Positions 43,069 to 54,239 of a DNA stretch of 64,000 nt are shown one piece after another. Made by a program: the position numbers and the translations under genes. The DNA is from Athripsodes cinereus. Lineage: Eukaryota; Arthropoda; Insecta; Trichoptera; Leptoceridae. The stretch lies in the NCBI GenBank assembly GCA_947579605.1, contig OX388310.1, forward strand, positions 4,340,001 to 4,404,000, in the 5' to 3' direction. The notes below the pieces were generated by a model that was not told where the DNA came from, did not search any database, and saw nothing but the letters and a program-made list of their open reading frames with translations. Each line of letters starts with the position of its first letter. Position 1 is the stretch's first letter.

Positions 43069-44010
43069 ATGTTATAACACCAGTTATTTCCTCCCTTATG
43101 GGGAGAGCAGAGAGACAATACTAAAATTACTTTGGGCGCCAGGTGTAGTCCCTGAAGGGGTACACCGAGAGAATTAAACAATAAACACTATGAACACTTT
43201 TATTTACAACTTAACACTATTTACATATACCTATACATTGAAACCATATTAATAAAAACCACAATAAAACTACTACACTGATCCTATAACAATTAACCAA
43301 CACTGAGTAACGCGGCAGAGAGGACACCTCCAATCCCCGGATCTTTACTGCAGGACATGGAACTAAACAAGTAGGATCAGAGGAACACTGCTTCGTTGTG
43401 GACTCCGCTAGAGTCCCAACGACCAGCAGGTAAGGAATGCACCACCTAACCGTCTGTGATGGCACAGCACGGCAGGTGACCAGCATATAGGTAGTGGTTT
43501 TGGGATGCTATACCTCACTAGGAAGAACTAGCATGAAAGGAATGCACCACCTAACCGCCTGTGATGGCACAGTACAGCAGGTGACCAGCATATAGGTATA
43601 GGTATGAAAGGAATGCACCACCTAACTGCCTGTGATGGCACAGTACAGCAGGTGACCAGCATATAGGTATAGGGAGGACCTAGGCCCAGGATGGGCCGAG
43701 GCGATCTGCCGTTTGTATGAAGTGTTCCTGTTTATATACCCTTTCAGCAGTAAGGAACAGCTGATCGTAGCCATGGTGGTGGATGTCACGATGGAGGGGG
43801 ATGTACCTTGGCCTTGGACTCCGTCTTCCTATTTCCGGTTAGGTTGTTCTGGAAGGTTCTAGAAGGTTCGCGAACATTCCATCGATGAGAAATCTATCGG
43901 CAAATCGGGTGACTAATACGTACTTCCTGTGTTTGGGTAGCGGCTGCTAGTTGAATCCGGCGGGTGATATTATTATTATGCCATATAAAAATTACGTGGT
44001 GTTACAATGT
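43069..44010. mobile_element. Solo LTR with ATGT target duplication
   Basis: The 934-bp unit 43073-44006 begins TATAACACC and ends GGTGTTACA, so its ends are inverted copies with one mismatch (TG expected at the start). ATGT flanks it at 43069-43072 and 44007-44010, the 4-bp duplication of many Ty3/gypsy-like elements. No internal coding region accompanies it. It contains three direct repeats, see next entry. A 12-base word CTTTGGGCGCCA at 43130-43141 looks like a primer-binding site in minus sense, which offers an alternative boundary (LTR 43144-44006). Confidence 0.7.
43434..43675 (+). repeat. Three direct repeats inside the solo LTR
   Basis: GGAATGCACCACCTAAC, CTGTGATGGCACAG and GCAGGTGACCAGCATATAGG recur starting at 43434, 43539 and 43610. 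Spacing is 105 then 71 bp; the first unit carries an extra stretch (GTGGTTTTGGGATGC). Repeats in LTRs often lie near the promoter/enhancer region. Confidence 0.85.
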
Positions 44011-44284
44011 ACAATTTATTAAAGGTACCTATTTCAAGGATAACGAAATGATTGTTTCAATACTTAATTTCAAATTAATGTCCTAGAATTTATGAATTTT
44101 ACAGTGTCCTTGAGATGCTTTGGTACGTAAACGACACTTTAATATTGTCCAATAATAATAATCATATTTTGAATGTAATTTTTTTATGATATAACTGGTT
44201 TAAAAAACCCGAATAGTAGCGTTAAGTCTAACTTTCAATAGTTTTATTGATCCAGAGAAAAAGACATCCATGTTTATTACGTGA

Positions 44285-44330
44285 TGATTTGCTGGCTACC
44301 CAACTTGTGGAAATGCCATTTATATATTTA
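44285..44330 (+). repeat. SINE-A 3' shard
   Basis: GATTTGCTGGCTACCCAACT TGTGGAAATGCC matches the SINE-A 3' end. Confidence 0.45.
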
Positions 44331-44484
44331 TAGTTATAAATGAATAATTTTTTTGTCGATTTTTTTTTATTCTATGTTTTATTTAGTGAAAAAACGAACA
44401 TACATACATGTTGCTTTACAACAGTTTTCTATAACTTTTAAAGTGAAGCCGTGTAAGGTTTAGCTTTACGTATAAGATATGTCG

Positions 44485-44738
44485 CATCATTAATTCAGCG
44501 TTGAGGTATGCTTCTTCTTCTTCTCAAAGTGCCATGTCAGGTCCCCCCGACGTCGGCTATCACCCTGGCGTAGGCCTCTCTGTCCTGTGCCAGCCGGAAC
44601 AACTCCTCCACCGGTATGCTAACAAACTTGAATATCTTATTTTTCATTAATACTGAAAGATTGACCTGCATGCTTATTATTTGCATGATCTATTGACTAT
44701 TTTACTTGTGGCAGCTGCCGTGATGGTATAATAAAAAG
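44485..44738 (+). repeat. SINE-A copy split by an RTE-B shard
   Basis: Left part ATTAATTCAGCGTTGAGGTATG, right part from CTAACAAACTTGAATATC to GCCGTGATGGTATAATAAAA. The insert is 44513-44612 with its own 8-bp duplication. The SINE is diverged, so older than the RTE-B insertion. Confidence 0.65.
44505..44620 (-). mobile_element. RTE-B 3' shard with 8-bp target duplication
   Basis: 100 bp (44513-44612) between GGTATGCT at 44505-44512 and 44613-44620. TCTTCTTCTTCTCAAAGTGC and CATGTCAGGTCCCCCCGACG match the left end of the RTE-B copy at 2349. Extreme 5' truncation. Confidence 0.85.
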
Positions 44739-44739
44739 A

Positions 44740-45580
44740 TAATGATTTTTTTTTACTAAAAAAAAACATTTTATAAAACTCATTACAGAATTTCTGATTT
44801 AAAAATGATTAAAGAAATTTCGAGCAAAAGAAAATGCCCATATTCTTATATTTTCCTTATTCCGCTCACTTCCCATCAAAAGAACGTGAAAATATTTGTA
44901 TCTAGCTATAAATGAGACAATATTCTTGATGTTAAACATTTCCTTAGGGGTAGTATGTACAAACAGTATATATAATTAAGAGATCTTTGTTTTCTCATGA
45001 TTTTTAAACCTTCACCTATTATAGACAGAAATTCTTATAGAAAATTTATCGTTATGTGATTTCTAAAAAGAATAATTAAACATACGATAATCTCTGTATT
45101 TACAATTATAATATATCTTTACAAGTAAGAGTAAATAAAAATTATGAATTAACGTTTTTTTTACGAAATGTCACATAAAAACTCAACATCGAGGTAGAAT
45201 ATTGATTTTTTATGAATAAAATTATACAGTGCAGGTGTAGAGTATTGTTCATTTAAACTATGTAGGTACTACTGAAGCAACATAAAAATAACTCAGACAT
45301 TACCTGTTCTCATTAAGACGAACATTTGTTATACATAATCCTGCCTCCAAGGTATTTCTTTACGAAACAAACTATTTATTCGGTTAGTGAATTTCCCAAC
45401 AAAATTATGTACCGACATAGACATAGTTATTATTATATTATATGATAAGGCCCCAGAGAAAGACCTTAAGAAGCCCCCAATGTGAAATTCTATTTAAACA
45501 ACTAATTACATTATATAATGTTTTATATATGACGATAACTGTCTTTCATTAAATTTCATAATGAGGTTAATTAAAACAAG
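44740..45580. other. No recognised feature
   Basis: AT-rich, nothing supported. Confidence 0.4.
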
Positions 45581-45582
45581 TG

Positions 45583-45704
45583 TTTCATTCTACTATAGAT
45601 TACAAATCGTGAGAGAGACGTCTTTTGATTTATCAAGTCAACATCAATCTCAGATAAGTCAAAGGACGTCTCTTTCATGATTTATAATCTATCTACATAT
45701 AATC
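45583..45704. repeat. Hairpin family H copy
   Basis: CAAGTGTTTCATTCTACTAT, GAGAGAGACGTCTTTTGATT and the complement TCAAAGGACGTCTCTTTCATG with loop ACATCAATC. More diverged than 23926-24060. Confidence 0.75.
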
Positions 45705-45907
45705 TATCGTTTCAATTCATCAAATTATAGAATTCACCGACACAATAAATAAAAAAAAATGTATTGACTGTGGTCTTTACAAAGCTAACAATCTATATGA
45801 AAGTCTTCAATATTATTGTTAAACTATGATTTTTGTATAATATACATGGTACTTTTGAGACCAGTCAGCCTATTTTCAATACTGTCAATTTAATGTCTGT
45901 AGGTTAC

Positions 45908-46545
45908 AAAATAAGATACTGTTTTTTTTTTTTTTTTTTTTAAGTTACAATTCAATTATTAAAAACAAAAATGAAAATATACAAAAACAACAAAAATCTG
46001 GCCCCAGGCAGCACCATAGAGCTGGTATTAGGGGCTAGAAGATCTTCAAATGAGTTTGTCTTCTATAGAGCACATAATTTACCTCTTGTTTTAACACAAA
46101 ACATTAAAATCAGAAAAAAAAAAACAAAAATCCGGCAATCAAAATCTGATATCTCTTCTTTCTAATGGACGTTTTTTCAATTGCCTCTTGAAGGTATAAT
46201 AACTATTTACATTCTTCAGCACTTCCGGTAGATCATTAAAAATTCTTACTGCTTCATAATAAAATCCTTTTCTTTCTTTGTCAGTCCTTGGGTACACGTT
46301 TCTTAAATTGTTTCTGGTTCTGGTATATCTGTTATGTATATCACTGTTTCTTAGTATAAGCATGTTCGTTTTAATTAGACCATTTTTTGCTTTATATATA
46401 GCTTTCGCCCTTTCCATGCATACCAACTCATCGAGGTTCAGCATTTGTGTAATCTTATAGACTTCATCAGTCCTAGTATATCTGTCAAGGTCAAACACTA
46501 CTTTTAGCGCCTTGTTCATCATTCTGTGAACGATACCACGCAGTT
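45908..46545 (-). mobile_element. LINE 3' end with poly-A tail
   Basis: Minus-strand LINE end: coding 46522-46142, short 3' UTR, then a poly-A of about 20 (T run at 45922-45942 on the plus strand). TAGGTTAC at 45900-45907 and 46546-46553 may be its target duplication, though a few bases separate it from the A run. Confidence 0.6.
46139..46540 (-). pseudogene. LINE ORF2 C-terminus (CR1/Daphne-like)
   Basis: Reads LRGIVHRMMNKALKVVFDLD, RYTRTDEVYKITQMLNLDEL, AKAIYKAKNGLIKTNMLI, then FYYEAVRIFNDLPEVLKNVN and TFKRQLKKRPLERR. The 'RMMNKALR-x-I' helix, the 'L-N-L-x-x-L-V-x-M-x-x-A-K-x-x-Y-K' block and the ending 'A-V-R-I-F-N-D-L-P' are usual for the post-RT domain of these LINEs. About 130 codons are open. 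No polymerase motif is present. Confidence 0.75.
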
Positions 46546-46559
46546 TAGGTTACTTATTA

Positions 46560-47285
46560 AAATTCTGAGAGTATTCGTGCAGAAATAACACTGGATATTA
46601 TGGGATATTGGATCCAACTAACAAATAAGATAAAATGGATTTTAAAATTTCTCTCTCTTCCATCATCATAAAAAGGAAGAAAAAAGGAACTATGTAGGAA
46701 TATTACATCGAATAATAATAAACTGTCCCATTCAATGTTTTGCTCCAGGACCCTTAAAGACACGGTAACGTTATTGAGTACCGCTTATAGGTATCTAGAG
46801 GTTTGGTAAGTAGGCTAAGAGAACAATTTAATTAAATATTTCGTTTCTAACAAACTGACCGAAATGAGTAAAGTTTCCCGAAAACAATATAACAGAAAGT
46901 TGCAAATATACCTCTAGGTATATTTATTACTGAAACAATTATTTCTTATATTAGAAAATTCTTGTCCAAACTCTGACCAGAAAATGTTTCTCAATATAAT
47001 AATATATTTATATAAACAATGAATTCTCAGTATACTTGAAAAAGTTTGTAGGTAGCTTAACATAGATTCTCAGATATTAGGATGTTTAGGGATACAGTTA
47101 GCAAAAATAATGTTTGTAGGTTTAAAAGTATTTGAAAACTCGTATAACTTTCCGCATTTCTTTCTTTTTTTGTTTAATTTTTTTTTTTTTAAACTCACTC
47201 ATCAATAATCATTCATATTTTAAACAGCTTAAATCATAGTTATTAATTTTATGCGATATTAATTAATTCTCACTTGTTGACAGTA
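46560..47285. other. No recognised feature
   Basis: AT-rich, nothing supported. Confidence 0.4.
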
Positions 47286-47288
47286 TAT

Positions 47289-47396
47289 CTTTTTTTACTA
47301 AAAAAAAAGATATACCTACATATCTGGGTTTTGTTATAAATCCAAATACTACCTTATACACCTTTCACAGCAAGCTAGAAGCTTGTGTCGTGACAT
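47289..47396 (-). repeat. SINE-B fragment
   Basis: AAAAAAGATATACC, ATATCTGGGTTTTGTTATAA and CACCTTTCACAGCAAGCTAG match the SINE-B body with a 7-bp local duplication near its tail. Confidence 0.65.
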
Positions 47397-47399
47397 CGT

Positions 47400-48270
47400 G
47401 AGAGATTTTATTCTATTCTTTTTGTCATTATTTTTTAATAACCTATTTTAAAAAAAAATTGATTTGTGATTACTTTTGTGTGTGTTTGTGTTTTGTTGAC
47501 AATTGAACTATCGGAAGGACTCGAGGAGATATGAACGTATCTTGTAAACCAACGCTTGAACAAGACTAATTGACATAAAATTATTGTGGTCACAAAATTC
47601 ATTACCAATTATTTTTCCCACGTACTTCTCGTCTATACATTATATGTAAATATTAATGCAAGCTTTCATCTCTCCACTAATGGATTTAGGCCTGTTAATA
47701 GGTGAAAGCTTCTACTGAAGTTTAGACAAAAGTTACTAGTATAATTAAAAGTAAAATCTAGGCTCGAATTTACATGTAAAGTAGTGGAAAAGCGGCTTAG
47801 ATTTGAGCATTTCTTTCTACCCTGCAAGGAATAACTTTATGTTATAATGTAATGATACATATAATATCAAAACATTTCTCCGAATAAAATTGATAACCAA
47901 AATAACAATCCTGATGATATTATCATGTTCAATGAACCAGGTAGGTCCTTCATAAAATTCCTACTACCTATCATCTCATATTTGTATAGATAAATAGATT
48001 TTATTACATACCTACATAGTTTATATTAACTATTAGTATGTGTAGTTTATCAAACACCTGTGGGATTTCACACGAAGAATTTGAAACTATTTAAGTGATG
48101 AATAAATTAGGAGATACTTTACATACATATTAATATATTATCTAGTTACACAATTCTCCAAGTACATCCACGAAGTCTTTCAGCTTGTTGAGATAGTAGC
48201 GAAAAGAGATTTATAATTTTACATGGAATCATTCTGAATGTAATGTTAATTTATTTTTCGAAAAGCTTAA
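47400..48270. other. No recognised feature
   Basis: AT-rich flank of the LTR element. Confidence 0.4.
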
Positions 48271-48275
48271 GAAGT

Positions 48276-50790
48276 TGCTACGATTTCGTCCACTTGGACG
48301 AAAGCATCATATCATTATACAAAATTATCAAAAGAGAAATTATCAAGAATATTTAAGAAATTAATTTACATGAATTGTACATAAGAAAAGTATATAAATT
48401 GGCTCGTAACCCCCAGCTTCGCTACATACATTTTGCAATGTACATAAGCGAAACACATAGAAAATTAATTATATTATAAAGAAAGTTACAAGTATATTTG
48501 CAAGTAAAACAGATTAATATTGGCTCAAGTTCATGTCTAGGTATGATTCTACTTAGTCTGTGCAAGAGGAATGCATTGTGTGTGGGTGTGTACATATTTC
48601 AATTATACTTATTATACTTACGTAAAGTTCAGAGAATTCTTTATCCTTCGGTTTCATCATTTTCTTATGGTCATCATATCATTATAGAATACATATAGGT
48701 AAATTAAGCAATAATGTTTCTTCAGTTTGCATACTCTATATTGCAAGGATTCTACTTATATCCTGTCTTGAGTAGAATTATAGATAAATATCTCCAAGTA
48801 AACAATAAAAAATTATATCAAGTGGAACAAAGATTATCAGAAGTACATCAGACCTTTCCATGAAAGTGGATATATTATTTCCATCAGTGGAGCCATTCCT
48901 TTAACTCTTTGTTGCTTTCATAGTAAAATAATAGGGTCTTTCATCCATTGGTTGATCAAGGAATTGAACCTTTGTGACATAACTACTCCAAGTATAACTA
49001 GGTTATTGGAAGATTATATACAAGGAGGCGGAGAGATGTACTTTAGTATTAATAAGAGTATTGAATCTACTAGTGGGTATACAAAATGAATTTCCACAGA
49101 AAGATAACGTATGGTAAGTGATTCACGTTTATTGTGCAAACATATATTACATAACAAGACAGTTATTTTCAAAGTAAATTTGTAGGGAATAACATTCCGT
49201 TCAATATACAAAGTTATGAAAGTTATACCATATTCGGACTGAGACAATAAAACAAACAAGGGCAATTATCAAATACACCATCCTTGGTATTATCAATATA
49301 AATCAATACCTGGTTTATCATGTGATTTATAAATAATTAAATGGAATCATTCATTCTTCATTCAAACTCAAAATCTTAAATTATTACACAACGGAAAATT
49401 AATATATAGTTATCATACAACGGAAAATAATATATAGGTCAGTTCAATGATGACATGAACTCTGTTACGGAACAAATACATACAATATTCAATAGCAATA
49501 TAGTCACTTACGGATGGACAGGCGATCAGGTGTTGAATAACACAAAGTCAAGCATGTTACTGAAGACGTATTTTGCACACATTGACGGTAGAAGGCAGGA
49601 TCGTGAAAGAAACATACTCTGAGGTATCTATGGCGGTCGCTGGCCATTCCAAAGACGTACAGGGGTGCGTAGGTGGTGTCAGAATCTGATAGATTCTGTT
49701 CTCAGGACGGAAGAGGTCACTACTTCTCGAGAGACATGGGATATCTTATACGTTCTTACAATATCCTCAGTGTAAAAGGCAGAAGGCGTCACTATTTCAA
49801 TATTCCTTTCAGAAATACTCAGCTAGTCTTTTAATCACTCTTTTGACAAGGGTATGGACCGGAGAAGTTACTAGAGGATTACACAGTTCACATTGTAATG
49901 CGAGTTATATCGGTAAATCACCGCTACGCGATATACTGACTATCCGAGGTGAAGCTGTACACGCTGAAGATTTAGGAACACATTCTCAATTTCAATCAAA
50001 TTCACAATACTGAGAAAGTAGAAAGAACAGTTTATGTGATTGTTCATGATTCCTAACATAGAATATTTGTTCAGAAACAATGGATTATCTAATTTCACAC
50101 GGTTATGAATAATGGCGGCAACAGCAAAAACCACGCCCAAAACCAACATATATTGTTATTATACTCAAAACTTCCAATTATTATCATTATCCCCACAAGA
50201 ATCGCCATGTATATATAACTCAAAGAGAATATAAGCTTGTCCATAACATTATTCAATTTATTAATTACTATTAATTATTAATTATTATTATTGTTCCTTG
50301 ATATTGGCGGTAAGATTGGTCTCGCGGGCAATAACTAACACAGATTGTTAAAGTACATTTTTAACGACACACAATAAGAATAGTTTTACGTATAAAAAAA
50401 GGCAACACACTTGTTTATTACATTATGAAGTTAAACACTATTAAATATTTATCGTTAATATTATTCTGGTGTCGGAGCTACGCACAAAGCGGTTCGCAAC
50501 TAAGGCGGGAAGGGACAAACCCTTCTTTCGTCCAACCTATGCCATGGTTTGCGGGTAACTCAATTTGCTTGCAAGCGACGCGAGGAGGAACAGGCACGTT
50601 TAACGGTTATTCTTCAAGGGAATGAGAATCATACGATGTGGTGCCGTGTGCAGATCGAAGCATCAGCCAGTCACGTGTTCTTTGTAACGTACAATTATTA
50701 TTATTATTACGGAAGACTCACAGACAACAATTGACTGTAGGAACATTAGTCAGTATGAACTTCTCCGCAGCGATTATTTAATGCGTAGCA
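48276..50790 (-). repeat. LTR, left copy (2515 bp)
   Basis: Matches 54240-56754 at a constant offset of 5964 bp; every segment compared was identical, including the five short open frames that recur in both. Such length is well above the usual few hundred bp of insect LTRs. The short frames within it have no recognised product and are not annotated as genes. Confidence 0.93.
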
Positions 50791-50810
50791 TTCTCCCTTT
50801 CGGCCCCTCT
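50791..50810 (-). other. Candidate polypurine tract
   Basis: On the minus strand reads AGAGGGGCCGAAAGGGAGAA immediately next to the LTR boundary. Eighteen of twenty bases are purines. This sets the likely direction of the element as minus. Confidence 0.7.
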
Positions 50811-50861
50811 TGAAAATTTGAAGAGAAGCGACAAATTTTCAAGTTCCTCAATTATACAAAA

Positions 50862-50992
50862 AAAAGTTGAGAACCACTACAAAAATTGTTGAGAACCACT
50901 GGTTACATGAAAAGATTGAATACCACTGGTCACATAAAAAAGTTGAGTACCACTGGTTACATAAAAGTTGAGAACCATTGGATACATAAGCA
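50862..50992 (+). repeat. Tandem repeat, ~29-bp units, in LTR-element interior
   Basis: GTTGAGAACCACT, ATTGAATACCACTGG, GTTGAGTACCACTGG and GTTGAGAACCATTGG alternate with TTACATAAAA-type spacers, about five imperfect units. Confidence 0.8.
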
Positions 50993-53900
50993 ACTACATA
51001 GGTACCCAATTACAGACAAACAATTCAAAAAATGGTAGCTTATATACTATTACAATGTTTCTTACATCCTATAGCCCGTTCAATTATTATTAAACACTCG
51101 CGGTAAATTGCCCATAGTCAAAATTGATGCGAACTGTTTTCATATTTTGACTTACACTTCTTAATAATAACACAAAATTCACATTGGTTGTTTTAGTATG
51201 GGGCTCCTAACAAAAGTTTGAGAGCTACAATCATAACAATATAATAGTACATAGAGGTGTGTATATATATAGACAGGTGCATATGTGCATGTATATGAAA
51301 AACACAGGTCATGAAATCAACAACTTTAAACATTTTACAATACAATCTTATAAGAAACTCAGGATTGTATTACGTTACAATATACGGTTCGTTCTATACA
51401 AATGATAAAATTTATTCCTTTCAATTTCTCAATATACGTACGTTTCACTGATGGATTCATTTACTACGATCGACGACAAGTTAACATTTTAAACATGACA
51501 AACATATAAAACAAAAGTTACATACTTAAGAAGTTGGTTCATATCATTATCGATTCCAGTTACATGTATCCGGCAAGCCATTGGAAAAGTAACATAAAGG
51601 GATCTAAATAATTATAAACAATTTTGTATAGATGGAATTAGAGATACTACATTACGCTTCATTTTACCCATTAAGCTTAATAGCACTCGTATACAAGCGA
51701 TTTCATGTACCATGTACCATACAAAGATATTGGCAAAGCACAGAAAGAAATCATAGACATAATAAGGACATATACATATTAGAAAAACAATTTACACGCA
51801 GACATGACATAATGGTACATCACGACGACTGCAATCACATTTACAGTAACCGATATTCATTATTGGCGTCAAATCCTTCTACGCATATTACATAGACACA
51901 GTTCTCACACAGAGACAGATTTCTCACATAGAGATAATCTCAGAGGATCGTCATCCTCATACAGGCTTAATACATGACAAATACATTGAACAACTTTCGA
52001 TCTTTGCTACACAATATACAAGTTACAAGTTCAATAAATTCTTTACATACATCATTATTCAAATTCAACATTTACTTCTTCATACAGGGCTCACCTTTCA
52101 TAAACAGATTCATACATCATCTTTATTCACTAACATACAATTAATCAAAATTATCCCATTGAATATCTGCAGCCAACATTCCACTACAGGGTTTATTCTG
52201 TGTCCTTCATAAGCCCTACCCGTTCAATGTCAAAATGTTCTATCACATTTTCCAATGTATTCAAGCAACATAAACAAACTTTTACACAAAGTCACAAAAT
52301 TATTTAATTCAACAAGGATATACTAAATCCAAACATTTCCAATTACAATTCATAAGAGATTACTACGTGTCCTACACGGAATTAAACGTCAAATAAACTC
52401 AAACTTCAAAATAATAGGCATGAACGATTAGCAATCACATTGTCTACATTCATCAAAAAGAGCATTACGATTTATCTTTCACACATCCAGATAACATCGT
52501 CTCTATATTGATTACACATAAAGTCACACAAAAAGTATTTAAACACATCTCTCCTACCACGGCTTTACATATTACATAAACATAACTCATTTTTTATCAA
52601 AGAGCGTTCGTTAGTTTACCTTAACGGAATAATTCACTAAACGGACTCAGTTCTCAAATAAACAAGGCATAGATTACTTCAATATTTCACGATGGTAATA
52701 AGCCGCAAAAGTCTCATTATAACATTTCAAGAAAACTAATTACTTCACAAAAGATAACAAATTCCGTACACGAAGGGTTAATATTCAACAGCAAAAATTC
52801 TACATTGTTACATGGTTACTTCTTTAATTTAAAAAAAAATTTTTTTTTTTTTTTACAAAACATCATTCTACTATTTACGTTAATGTCAAAATTTTCAACG
52901 ATGGTCATCAAAGGGTTAACAGTTTCTTAACTAAATTAAAAAATTCAGTTACAGTTCACTACTTGACATTAAAAAAAATTCAATTATTATTCACAAAGGG
53001 TTAACAAATTCGGTCATGTTTCACTAAGGGTTAAGTGTATTTATTTTTCAAATTTCGTGAACGGTCGTGAAGGTTTAACATTATTCATTTCGATTTATTT
53101 TTAACTTTAATTTTCTTAAAACAAGAATATTTATCTAATATTATTCATCATTATTATTTCGTCACATCACTACGTACGCACATTTAAATTCTTATCAAAA
53201 TTCTACTACGCATATATTCATCACAACAACGCTCATTTAATATTATTTCTCCAAGAGTTCAATAAAGATATTTATTCCAAATGCAACATTTTACTGTTTC
53301 AAAAAATATAATTCAATTTAATATCGATTTTTATTCTCAGTTCGAAAATGAATTTACTATCAAAATAACATTACAACAAAATTCTGTTTACCGGCAAAAC
53401 AAATTTACTTGTACAAAATGGTTTACTATACACAAACAGCATGGGTAAGTACATATTTCGTTTCGTTCCAATATTATTATTTTCAACTATACATTTTACT
53501 AATATTTTGGACTTCCCGATTTGTGTGTTCATCTTACCATTACAATGTCGAGGTAAGTTTGCGCGCTGTCTCTCTTTCGCTTGCGACGCATAGGTACGTA
53601 CATACTATGCTGCGTTTTATTTCTTAATAACGGACTTCTCCCTACGAACGGAATAACTTACACTATTTCAAAACTGATTGCACCCAATTGTGTTCTGCAT
53701 ACGCGCTCTCGATGGAACATACTACATGTTGTATAGGTAGGTATGTATACTGCGGTATAATAATATTATCGGTCTCTACTGCTAACAGTCTTTTCTTAGC
53801 GCGCGAAGTATTATAGATACACACTATATTATCATTATGTTATGTAGGTCGGTTTTCGATGTCTTGTTTACCGCTTAATACGAAACATTTACAACAGAAT

Positions 53901-54239
53901 ATTTTCACCATACAATTCTTTCTATACGGCATCGGTTTTTTTACTCCACATTATAACAATACTCGCGACAAACGTTTGCGCTATACACCAATACATTTAT
54001 TTTTTAAATACGGACATTTAAATTATTTACTTTACGATTCCTGTTTCATTTTTAAAATTGTTTTCATATACATACACACATTAAAATTATTACATTTTCA
54101 ATTAATATCAATACACATTATTACACATTAAAGATAAGAACTCTGAACCTTACAATTATACACCCTCACCACACAATACATTTAAAATTCCGGGCCAACA
54201 ATTATACGAATTGTTAAATCACGGACATAGCCCACAAAA
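50993..54239. other. Non-coding interior of the LTR element
   Basis: The plus strand is rich in A, C and T and visibly poor in G (so G exceeds C on the presumed transcript strand). The word AAGGGTTAA recurs at about 52766, 52912, 52997 and 53027. A run of A followed by a longer run of T lies at 52831-52853. Frames at 51632-51895, 53409-53627 and 53859-54131 (plus) have no recognised domain. Confidence 0.6.
54221..54234 (-). other. Candidate tRNA primer-binding site
   Basis: Five bases inside the LTR on the minus strand, TGGGCTATGTCCGT could pair with a tRNA 3' end finishing CCA. The tRNA was not identified, so this is a position-based guess. Confidence 0.45.

Noticed and set aside
43130..43141. 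Primer-binding site of a gypsy-like element
   Set aside because: The TGGCGCCCAAAG word lies inside a unit with better-supported ends (inverted termini and ATGT duplication); kept only as an alternative.
48498..48698. Open frames repeated in both LTRs (48498, 49014, 49940, 50425, 50549 and their right-LTR twins)
   Set aside because: They are identical only because the LTRs are identical; none has a recognisable domain.
51632..51895. 87-codon frame in the LTR-element interior as gag
   Set aside because: No zinc knuckle or capsid-like pattern, and it lies on the strand opposite to the inferred transcript.
52831..52853. A-run/T-run inverted repeat as a functional terminator
   Set aside because: Simple homopolymer symmetry in AT-rich DNA; no support for termination.
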